Of a stretch of DNA of 5,278 nt, positions 1 to 5,278 are shown piece by piece. The stretch spans positions 1-5,278 of the forward strand of contig JAJYVK010000151.1 in assembly GCA_021792075.1 (NCBI GenBank), written 5' to 3'. Position 1 is the first letter of the stretch. Each line of letters begins with the position of its first letter. A program made the position numbers and the translations under genes. Source of the DNA: Actinomycetes bacterium (GTDB lineage Bacteria; Actinomycetota; Acidimicrobiia; Acidimicrobiales; Acidimicrobiaceae). Below the pieces are notes generated by a model that was not told the origin of the DNA, made no database searches, and was given only the letters and a program-made list of their open reading frames with translations.

Positions 1-40
1 CCTCCACATTCCGCATCCATCCGGCAGGTACCTCCCCAAT

Positions 41-127
41 GCCCAGGTGGCGAAATCGGTAGACGCAAGGGACTTAAAATCCTTTGGCCATTCGGCCGTG
101 CCGGTTCGAGTCCGGCCCTGGGCACCA
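41..127 (+). tRNA. tRNA-Leu(UAA), complete with encoded CCA
   Basis: A full cloverleaf can be drawn by eye. The 7-bp acceptor stem pairs 41-47 with 117-123, followed by discriminator A124 and an encoded CCA (125-127). The anticodon stem is 68-72 with 80-84 (one G-T wobble), and its 7-base loop 73-79 carries anticodon TAA at 75-77, which reads UUA leucine codons. A long variable arm (GGCC at 86-89 pairing with GGCC at 94-97) marks a class II tRNA, as expected for leucine. The T arm pairs 100-104 with 112-116 around a TTCGAGT loop. The gene is intact, and its 3' end is the likely integration target of the recombinase encoded just downstream. No tRNA promoter is convincing in the 40 bases upstream, so transcription may begin outside the window. 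Confidence 0.97.
100..127 (+). other. Probable attachment site (attL) within the tRNA 3' end
   Basis: P4-type integrases usually recombine within the T arm to 3' end of a tRNA gene, and the element regenerates that end. Here the integrase gene starts under 200 bases downstream of the tRNA and reads in the same direction, which is the standard arrangement. The stretch from the T stem to CCA is therefore the likely shared core. The exact boundaries cannot be set, because the matching copy (attR) is outside the window: no second copy of this sequence is visible here, only a chance 7-base GGCACCA near 4278. This is inference from context. Confidence 0.55.
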
Positions 128-130
128 CAA

Positions 131-170
131 CACAGTTTCAAGCAGTCTCAATAAATCTCAAACAGTCTCA
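131..170 (+). repeat. Four tandem decamers (TCTCA/TTTCA repeats) next to the att site
   Basis: Four consecutive 10-base units lie at 131-140, 141-150, 151-160 and 161-170: CACAGTTTCA, AGCAGTCTCA, ATAAATCTCA and AACAGTCTCA. The second and fourth share CAGTCTCA exactly, the first differs from it by one base, and the third keeps only the ATCTCA half. Spacing of exactly 10 bases puts each unit close to the same face of the helix. The array starts 4 bases after the tRNA CCA. The likeliest role is a set of arm-type sites for the integrase or its directionality factor; this is inferred from position and phasing, not shown. Confidence 0.7.
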
Positions 171-183
171 CAAATTGCAGAAA

Positions 184-210
184 CCCGCTACGAATGTGGG
201 CTTTTTGTTT
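184..210 (+). terminator. Candidate intrinsic terminator for the tRNA transcript
   Basis: Bases 184-188 (CCCGC) pair with 196-200 (GTGGG) through four G-C pairs and one G-T wobble, around a 7-base loop. The run CTTTTTGTTT follows at 201-210. The hairpin is short, but its position about 55 bases after the tRNA and the T-run fit a Rho-independent terminator. It lies on the island side of the presumed att core, so the element would supply a terminator in place of the one it displaced. Confidence 0.55.
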
Positions 211-233
211 CTTGTTGTCGCACTCTGTCTAAT
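205..233 (+). promoter_or_regulatory. Candidate sigma70 promoter for the integrase
   Basis: A -10 box TCTAAT (228-233) matches TATAAT at five of six bases. It lies 17 bases after TTGTTT (205-210), which keeps only the TTG of the -35 consensus. Transcription would start near 240, leaving a leader of about 80 bases that contains all four TGGGGGTA repeats. The -35 box overlaps the T-run of the upstream terminator. The placement also argues against translation starting at the TTG codon at 233, which would overlap the -10 box. The weak -35 suggests a low-activity or regulated promoter. Confidence 0.4.
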
Positions 234-249
234 TGAAACCCGATGCAGC

Positions 250-311
250 TGGGGGTACATTTGGGGGTATCTTTGTGGGCTGGGGGTATCTGGGCCTTCT
301 TCCTGGGGGTA
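250..311 (+). repeat. Four direct copies of TGGGGGTA in the integrase leader
   Basis: Exact copies of TGGGGGTA start at 250, 262, 281 and 304 (spacings 12, 19 and 23), each followed by C or T. Shorter G-tracts lie between them at 277-279 and 292-294. The copies are all on the coding strand, between the candidate promoter and the start codon. Plausible roles are binding sites for the integrase N-terminal arm domain or an accessory factor, or an RNA element in the leader. They are unlike the TCTCA decamers nearer the tRNA, so two distinct site classes may exist, as with the separate integrase and excisionase sites of other tyrosine recombinase systems. Confidence 0.75.
305..310 (+). promoter_or_regulatory. 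Shine-Dalgarno of int, embedded in the fourth TGGGGGTA repeat
   Basis: GGGGGT at 305-310 differs from the ideal GGAGGT by one base, and that G can still form a G-U wobble with the 16S anti-Shine-Dalgarno. Nine bases separate it from the ATG at 320, a normal spacing. This supports the 320 start. It also means that anything occupying or folding the fourth repeat in RNA would affect int translation. Confidence 0.45.
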
Positions 312-319
312 CCAAAGAA

Positions 320-1546
320 ATGTCCGAATTGAACAAGTTAAATGCATTAGCGGTCAAGAATGCAGGTGTTGGTAAACACTTCGATGGTGGTGGCCTTTAC
401 CTCGATGTAAAACCCAATGGATCGCGTTACTGGCGACTCAAATATCGATTCGCTGGAAAAGAACGTCTGCTCGCGTTTGGTACATTTCCAGAAGTATCTC
501 TGCTTGAAGCGCGAAAACGACGTGATGAATCACGGGCACTTATCCGTGAGGGCATGGATCCAGCAATGGCACGGCGGACAGCAAAGCTTGCTACCGTTCA
601 GAATCAAGAAGCCGCATTTCCCGTAGCCGCCACAGCATGGCTGGAATTCAAGCGTAGTGGATGGGCACCAGAAACCTATCGCAAAGCGAAATTTGTGACG
701 GATACCTATTTAATACCAGCGCTCGGGCGATATTCAATTACTACGCTAAACACCAAGCAGTCCGCTGATATGCTGGAAACGATGGCTCTAAAAGCACCGG
801 TTTTAGCAACAAAAGCAAGACAATATCTAGGAAGTATTGTTGCCTATGCAATACGCAAAGGCTTGCGCGAAGATGGACGCCTACTTTCCCTCAAAGGTGC
901 CATCCCCAAACACGAAAAAGGCAATATACCAGCCGCGACCGATCCTAAGGAAATCGTTGTCTTATTAAAGGCTATTGACGAGTACCCTATTCCGGTAACC
1001 CGCGCCGCATTGAAACTGACCATGCTGACAGCAATGCGCCCCGGCATAGTTGCTGCCGCCAGATGGGAAGATATTGACCTTGACACAGCCGAATGGTCCG
1101 TGCCTGCAACTCTGATGAAAATGCGACACGCCCATATCGTCCCGCTCCCAAAACAGGCCATTTCAGTACTACAAGAAATGCGCGCCTATACTGAAGGTCA
1201 GCAATACGTATTCCTGCCTCTGGCTAGACAAAAAACAGAGCATCTCCATCGTGATGCTATGAGCAAAGCGCTTCGTAGTATGGGATTTAAAGGCCGCCAT
1301 GCAACGCATGGTTTTCGAGGTATGTTGCGCACTGTTGCGCGTGAGCGCTTAGGTATTGATTCAGACATTCTTGAGGCACAACTCGCACATGCGAAAAAAG
1401 GCGACGTTCAAAAAGCCTATGACCGGACCACCTTTAATGATCAACGGCGAAAAGTAATGCAAGCTTGGGCTGACTATTTGGACAATCTACGATCTGGTGG
1501 CAAGATAATTTCGATTAAATCAGCTAAATATGTACGATCGAAGTAA
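320..1546 (+). CDS. int: P4-type tyrosine recombinase (site-specific integrase)
   Basis: This 408-residue protein should catalyse integration and excision of the element at the tRNA-Leu 3' end. The N-terminal arm-type DNA-binding domain (DUF4102 class, about residues 5-90) shows the family hallmarks [17 protein letters not shown] and the later [10 protein letters not shown] segment. A core-binding SAM-like domain follows (about 98-185), then the catalytic domain. All catalytic residues are present: R240 in AMRPG, K267 in LMKMRHAH, H330 and R333 in HGFRG, H357 in LAHA, and nucleophile Y367 in KAYDR. The family's closing MQAWADYLD segment is at 380-388, and a short basic tail ends the protein. 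Length is normal for the family and no frameshift is seen. The reading frame stays open upstream to a TTG at 233, but those 29 codons only translate the G-rich repeats and overlap the candidate -10 box, so ATG 320 is preferred. The gene appears functional. Confidence 0.95.
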   Translation: MSELNKLNALAVKNAGVGKHFDGGGLYLDVKPNGSRYWRLKYRFAGKERLLAFGTFPEVSLLEARKRRDESRALIREGMDPAMARRTAKLATVQNQEAAFPVAATAWLEFKRSGWAPETYRKAKFVTDTYLIPALGRYSITTLNTKQSADMLETMALKAPVLATKARQYLGSIVAYAIRKGLREDGRLLSLKGAIPKHEKGNIPAATDPKEIVVLLKAIDEYPIPVTRAALKLTMLTAMRPGIVAAARWEDIDLDTAEWSVPATLMKMRHAHIVPLPKQAISVLQEMRAYTEGQQYVFLPLARQKTEHLHRDAMSKALRSMGFKGRHATHGFRGMLRTVARERLGIDSDILEAQLAHAKKGDVQKAYDRTTFNDQRRKVMQAWADYLDNLRSGGKIISIKSAKYVRSK

Positions 1547-1565
1547 TACAGAGAACCGCTACTTT

Positions 1566-1579
1566 GAGCTAGCAAGCTC
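1566..1579. other. Small perfect hairpin at the int/res convergence
   Basis: GAGCT (1566-1570) pairs with AGCTC (1575-1579) around the 4-base loop AGCA, and it overlaps the res stop codon at 1569-1571. A second palindrome, CCTGA-G-TCAGG, follows at 1579-1589. Neither is followed by a T-run on either strand, so a Rho-independent terminator is not supported. It may simply slow or protect transcript ends, or be chance. Confidence 0.3.
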
Positions 1580-4250
1580 CTGAGTCAGGTACGCCAAATC
1601 GCGCAGCGAGTCCGCTAAGAGTCATCTGATCTTGTATTTGATCATGTGGAATTAACAGATAAGACCAAGGTTTACCCCCGTTTGCTTTTGCATGCGTGGT
1701 GGCATTCCGACACCAAAGCGCAGCAGCGTCAGCTTTTGCACGGACTATCTCATCATCCATTTCAGAAGCGCGTTTCGGTTCGCACAGAAATTTTGTTGTC
1801 TTGGTTTCGACAACGAAATCCGGTTCGTATGTCTGTTCCTGGCTATAATAAATTGGTATGTCGTCTCGACCGGGTTTGAACCACTTCAGAACATCAGAAT
1901 CATTCTCAAGGAGTAGAGCGAAACGTCGCTCAGGGTCGGAATCGAACTTCTGCTTTGGATAGAGGCATTTCCGGAAGCCGCTAAATTCCATAGAGGCAAT
2001 ACGATTACGCTGCCCTTCTGGTATGGGGGTGCGGAAGTCACGTACGTTTTCGCCTGATTCGATTGAGTAATTGTTGGTGCGCAGTGTACGGAATCCGCGG
2101 GTGACTGTGGCCTCGTAGGCGGTTGCAGACTGCATAAAATGCTGCTGCATCTGGGCATATATCAAGCTAACCAATGTCTGTTGATGGTATTGCAGTACAT
2201 TGATTACGTCATCTTCATTGGGCAGGTAGGCCCGAAGTCGAGACACGACTTGGCCCGCGAGTTTATAGAGAAGTGCGGCGTGATCGTCGTAGCTTATGTC
2301 GTTGTAATCGATTAAGCCGCGCACCAGATAATCTTCCGGGCGCTTCTCGGCAATGATTCCTGAGCCATCCTGGAGCTTATAGCGCTGATTTTCGTGCAGG
2401 TGTTGAATCAGGATATCCTGAGACACGGGCTGAAGGTGAATGTTGCTGGTATCGAGATCGAAATCCTCATACTTGGATGTCACGTCACCTTTCGGGACGA
2501 CAACGATTTTGGGGATATCTATAGATAGCGTCTGGTATACGGCCGTCGTTTCTCGTACAACATCTGCAACATCTATAGGCTCAACCATGCCTTCCAGCAC
2601 CCCTTGTGCGGGGCGCACCATCTCTTGGACCTTCTGAGTAATCTCGCGCTGGATCTCCGGCGATTGGAGCTGATCGCTCCCTTTGAGCCGCTCGTATTGC
2701 TTGATGACCTCAAAGGTCGCGTTAGCCACTTCTCTGACTTCCGGCTTCTCAAAGAACTGGCGTTGCTTGGGTGCGAGCTGTTCGGCTTCTACAGTGCCTG
2801 AGATCACTTGCTCAAATGTGCTCTTGACCTCGACAGCCTTGCGCCCTGCTTCGGGTATATCACGGCCGATAATCACTCCTGCCCGGATGATGGAATTGGG
2901 GTCGTTGGCGTGATCCACAATCTCCTGAAACTTGTCGTGGGATACAATGGTCAGCCGATCCACAGCAGGTACGCCGACCCTCTTGCCATAGGGCAGGCGA
3001 AGTCCGCGACCAATAGACTGTTCAACCAGAGTCCGTGAATTGGCGGCTCGGAGCGGGACAATGGTGTAAAGGTTTGTGACGTCCCAGCCCTCTTTGAGCA
3101 TGTTGACATGTATGACAATTTCAACGGGATTGTCCGGGTGCTCAACGGTCAGGAGCTGCTGAACCACGTCGTCCTTTTCCTCGCCGCGGATATTGGAATG
3201 AACCTGGATCACCTTGCCCCGGTAACGTCCTTCAAAAAATGCATCGCTTTCCATCATCTGTTGAAGGGAATTGGCATGCGTCGTATCGGTTGCCACAACC
3301 AATACGAACGGCTTCACAAGGGGGTGGTCGTGGTTACGGGCGTACACCTCCAGCTCAACCTTGGTGTTCTCATGTATCCGCACCCCATCTTCAAGTTTCA
3401 CTTTTTCCAGCCCCTCGGCGGAATAGGCTTTTGGGTCGAAGTTTTCACGCGTGGCAACAGCAGGTTCCTTCACAAAGCCATCGTTCATGGCGGATGCCAG
3501 TGGATAGCCGTAGATCACATTCTTGAATGGCGTTGCACGCCCGCCAGCTTCAACCTGTGGTGTGGCTGTCAGTTCTAGGCCGAGGATGGGTTTTAGCTCG
3601 TTAATTGCCCGTACACCGGCCGTCGCACGATACCGGTGGCTTTCATCCATCAGCATCACGAGATCATCGAGCCCGGCTAGGTATTCAAAATAACTCTGGC
3701 CGATGTATTCGCTAAGCCGCTTGATGCGTGGCGCTTGTCCGCCGCGGACTTCAGAATTGATCTTTGAGATATTGAAAATATTGATAGAGACCCCGCCAAA
3801 CAGCGTTCCGCTGGTGGGGTCACGTTGATCGTAGTTATCGCCAGTAATGATAGCCGGAGGATTGATCGAGAAATCAGCGATTCCCTTGAATACATACTTC
3901 GGCGTGTTGGGCGTAAAGTCCGCGATCAGCTTGTTATAGATTGTAAGATTGGGCGCAAGTACAAAGAAATTCTGGATACCCTCTGCCTGGTGCAAGTAAG
4001 CGATGAAGGCACCCATGAGCCGTGTTTTCCCCACGCCGGTTGCAAGGGCGAAACACAGCGAGGGAAATTCGCGTTCGAAGTCCTCAACCGTAGGAAATTC
4101 ACTCCGGATGGCATTCAGCACTACAGCAGGGTCGGCATGCTTCGATAGCTCAACGATATCGCATATACGCGCCAGAATCTCCACAGATTCGCGCTGTGGC
4201 TGGCGCAGACTCAAGCGATTGCTAACCGAATTGACTTGCTGGATTCCCAT
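1569..4250 (-). CDS. res: Type III restriction enzyme, Res subunit (helicase-nuclease)
   Basis: This 893-residue protein is the cutting and motor subunit of a type III restriction system, acting in the cytoplasm in complex with Mod. Its superfamily 2 helicase core is complete: Walker A TGVGKT (71-76), DESH (202-205), TAT (228-230), motif V around NMLKEGWDV (383-391) and motif VI QSIGRGLRLP (411-420). After a long middle region (about 450-760) comes a PD-(D/E)xK endonuclease domain with helix glutamate E774 and catalytic D811 (in EPDF), E824 and K826 (in EPK). It is somewhat shorter than EcoP15I Res (about 970 residues) but has every expected motif and no internal stop, so it is probably active. 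The ATG lies 2 bases after the mod stop codon, so the genes form a mod-res operon with likely translational coupling. The LSLRQPQRESVEILAR segment at about 13-28 is where this subfamily's conserved N-terminus begins, which supports the start chosen. Confidence 0.95.
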   Translation of the reverse strand: MGIQQVNSVSNRLSLRQPQRESVEILARICDIVELSKHADPAVVLNAIRSEFPTVEDFEREFPSLCFALATGVGKTRLMGAFIAYLHQAEGIQNFFVLAPNLTIYNKLIADFTPNTPKYVFKGIADFSINPPAIITGDNYDQRDPTSGTLFGGVSINIFNISKINSEVRGGQAPRIKRLSEYIGQSYFEYLAGLDDLVMLMDESHRYRATAGVRAINELKPILGLELTATPQVEAGGRATPFKNVIYGYPLASAMNDGFVKEPAVATRENFDPKAYSAEGLEKVKLEDGVRIHENTKVELEVYARNHDHPLVKPFVLVVATDTTHANSLQQMMESDAFFEGRYRGKVIQVHSNIRGEEKDDVVQQLLTVEHPDNPVEIVIHVNMLKEGWDVTNLYTIVPLRAANSRTLVEQSIGRGLRLPYGKRVGVPAVDRLTIVSHDKFQEIVDHANDPNSIIRAGVIIGRDIPEAGRKAVEVKSTFEQVISGTVEAEQLAPKQRQFFEKPEVREVANATFEVIKQYERLKGSDQLQSPEIQREITQKVQEMVRPAQGVLEGMVEPIDVADVVRETTAVYQTLSIDIPKIVVVPKGDVTSKYEDFDLDTSNIHLQPVSQDILIQHLHENQRYKLQDGSGIIAEKRPEDYLVRGLIDYNDISYDDHAALLYKLAGQVVSRLRAYLPNEDDVINVLQYHQQTLVSLIYAQMQQHFMQSATAYEATVTRGFRTLRTNNYSIESGENVRDFRTPIPEGQRNRIASMEFSGFRKCLYPKQKFDSDPERRFALLLENDSDVLKWFKPGRDDIPIYYSQEQTYEPDFVVETKTTKFLCEPKRASEMDDEIVRAKADAAALWCRNATTHAKANGGKPWSYLLIPHDQIQDQMTLSGLAARFGVPDSGAC

Positions 4251-4252
4251 GA

Positions 4253-5278
4253 TTATTCATCTTCTCCTGGGTCTTCTGGCACCATATCAAGCTGCATTTG
4301 TTTTTCGTCCTTACGCCTGCCGAAATTACGAGCGGGTGGTGTCTCAGTAGCGGGTTTGCCAAGGCTAGCTTCTTCTACCGCAGGTGCTTCCGGAAGATTC
4401 TTGATTTCAAGCGAGTAGTCATCGTGACCCCACTCGCATTTCTGGAGCACCGCTTTGGGAATCTTTTTCACTGTCAGATTCTCAAATGGGCTGACATCGC
4501 CACGGAACGCGCCGCAACAGATGAGGAGACTACGATCTGGCCCCACCTCGTCGCTGAGGCGAGTCAGCATATTCCGCGTCATGGTTTGGGTCGTTACATA
4601 AATAAAATCGGTCTCGGAGCTATGGCCATGCTGCCAATAGACTTCCGGGTCGGGCTGAAAAGTGAACCCCTCCAGTTTGCACATCGCCTCAGTTAATAAT
4701 GCTGCATTGAATTCAGGATTAATAACCGGGTTACCCCATTCATCAACCACAATCAGTGATGGACCTAATCGGAAATAGCGAAACCCGCCGCCGCCTTTCC
4801 AGTCTACGATTTTGGTTACGCCGCCGGGGTCCTCGCCATCGATTACCTTTTTCATGCGGGGAATAATGTGAGTATGACAATGCTCGCCTAGTTCCACCAT
4901 GATCCAGAGCCGGTTCATTTTATGTGCAACTGCACCGGTTGTGCCCGATCCAGCAAAAGAGTCAAGAACGAGGTCGTTGGGATTAGTGGCAATTTGCAGC
5001 ACAACTTGAATAAGCTGTTCCGGTTTCGGCGTAGAGAAAACATCATGGCCAAAGAGCGCCATCATCTCTTTCATAGCAGCCTGGTTATGCCCTGCCAAAG
5101 TGTGCTTCCAAAGGGACATAGGCATCATCCCTTGGTTAATTTCAGAGAGGAAGTTTTTCAGAGCGGGAACACTATTAGTTCCTTTCGCGCCCCACCAGAT
5201 GCGGCCCTCACTTTCATTTTTTTCATGTACCTCACGGGACATTGCCCAGACACGAGTGGGTTTCGGCCAGATTTCTTC
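4253..5278 (-). CDS. mod: Type III DNA methyltransferase, Mod subunit (partial, N-terminus off the edge)
   Basis: The visible 341 residues are the C-terminal part of a site-specific adenine methyltransferase that recognises the target and guides Res. The frame is open to the last base; a Met at 5242 is internal, since conserved family sequence surrounds it and 12 more codons are read upstream. Counting from that Met, GRIWWGAKGTNSVP (13-26) ends the middle region, FSTPKPEQL (69-77) fits motif X, and DSFAGSGTTG (94-103) is the AdoMet-binding motif I, followed by WIMVELGEHC (113-122). Motif I near the C-terminal side means the catalytic DPPY motif must lie upstream, outside the window, as in beta-class enzymes. 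The C-terminal extension includes LTVKKIPKAVLQKCEWGHDDYSLEI in parts (256-280) and ends in a Pro/Glu-rich, probably disordered tail (about 283-329). No frameshift is seen in the visible part. Confidence 0.93.
   Translation of the reverse strand, partial: EEIWPKPTRVWAMSREVHEKNESEGRIWWGAKGTNSVPALKNFLSEINQGMMPMSLWKHTLAGHNQAAMKEMMALFGHDVFSTPKPEQLIQVVLQIATNPNDLVLDSFAGSGTTGAVAHKMNRLWIMVELGEHCHTHIIPRMKKVIDGEDPGGVTKIVDWKGGGGFRYFRLGPSLIVVDEWGNPVINPEFNAALLTEAMCKLEGFTFQPDPEVYWQHGHSSETDFIYVTTQTMTRNMLTRLSDEVGPDRSLLICCGAFRGDVSPFENLTVKKIPKAVLQKCEWGHDDYSLEIKNLPEAPAVEEASLGKPATETPPARNFGRRKDEKQMQLDMVPEDPGEDE
4263..4268 (-). promoter_or_regulatory. Ribosome binding site of res inside the mod 3' end
   Basis: Read on the minus strand, this is AGGAGA, ending 12 bases before the res ATG and lying within the last codons of mod. 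The spacing is longer than ideal, so ribosomes finishing mod at the TAA two bases upstream of the ATG probably contribute to res initiation. Coupling of this kind keeps Res production behind Mod, which would protect host DNA. Confidence 0.55.

Noticed and set aside
131..170. Possible short CRISPR array
   Set aside because: Units are 10 bases and contiguous with no spacers, far too short for CRISPR repeats; no cas genes are present.
175..375. Short + strand frame starting in the terminator region with a hydrophobic N-terminus resembling a signal peptide
   Set aside because: It runs through the terminator, promoter and repeats into int in another frame, and lacks a Shine-Dalgarno; the hydrophobic stretch comes from the T-rich terminator tail.
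844..1161. 105-codon open frame on the minus strand inside int
   Set aside because: It overlaps the conserved integrase catalytic domain and has no recognisable features.
1566..1589. Bidirectional terminator between int and res
   Set aside because: The hairpins are short and no T-run follows on either strand, so only an undefined hairpin is reported.
3108..3578. 156-codon open frame on the + strand opposite res
   Set aside because: It lies wholly antisense to the conserved helicase core of Res and its translation shows no recognisable domain; it is a shadow frame.
1569..4250. Res as a stand-alone helicase of another defence system rather than type III restriction
   Set aside because: The adjacent Mod with beta-class motif order, the PD-(D/E)xK domain at the C-terminus and the mod-res gene order together fit type III restriction better.
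4276..4285. GGCACCA resembling the tRNA 3' end as a second att site
   Set aside because: Only seven bases match, inside the mod coding region and without the preceding acceptor or T-arm sequence; this is expected by chance.
4003..4418. Overlapping + strand frames at the mod-res junction
   Set aside because: They are antisense to the well-conserved res start and mod tail, with no family resemblance.

Overview
The window looks like the left end of a tRNA-borne integrative element in a proteobacterium, probably gamma or beta. That placement rests only on the form of the tRNA and on general resemblance of the proteins to proteobacterial families; the species cannot be named. It holds, in order: about 40 bases of flank with no recognisable signal, a complete tRNA-Leu(UAA) with encoded CCA (41-127), a repeat-rich control region (128-319), a tyrosine recombinase of the P4 type (320-1546, + strand), and, converging on it from the minus strand, a type III restriction-modification operon. 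In that operon mod (methyltransferase, running off the right edge) lies upstream of res (helicase-nuclease, 4250 down to 1569).

The layout is typical of a genomic island: the integrase lies directly downstream of a tRNA gene and reads in the same direction, so the 3' end of the tRNA is the likely attachment site. The tRNA is intact, so integration appears to have kept it functional. The second attachment site must lie beyond the right edge; no second copy of the tRNA 3' end is present in the window.

The 190 bases between tRNA and integrase are densely patterned. Four back-to-back decamers ending in TCTCA or TTTCA (131-170) sit next to the presumed att core. They are followed by a hairpin with a T-run that would end tRNA transcription (184-210) and a candidate promoter with a near-consensus -10 box (205-233). 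Then come four direct copies of TGGGGGTA (250-311), which would lie in the integrase mRNA leader; the last copy can serve as its Shine-Dalgarno sequence. This suggests that binding by the recombinase, recombination and int translation are controlled by the same short stretch.

The cargo in view is defensive. Mod and Res form one two-subunit system in which Mod recognises and methylates a short asymmetric site, and Mod plus Res translocate on and cut unmodified DNA. Both proteins keep the motifs visible here: the AdoMet-binding motif in Mod, and the full helicase set plus a PD-(D/E)xK nuclease in Res. The two genes are 2 bases apart and probably translationally coupled. Int and res are tail to tail with only 22 bases between their stop codons and no convincing terminator. 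The protein-coding content is of known families; the least explained part is the repeat-rich control region between the tRNA and int.
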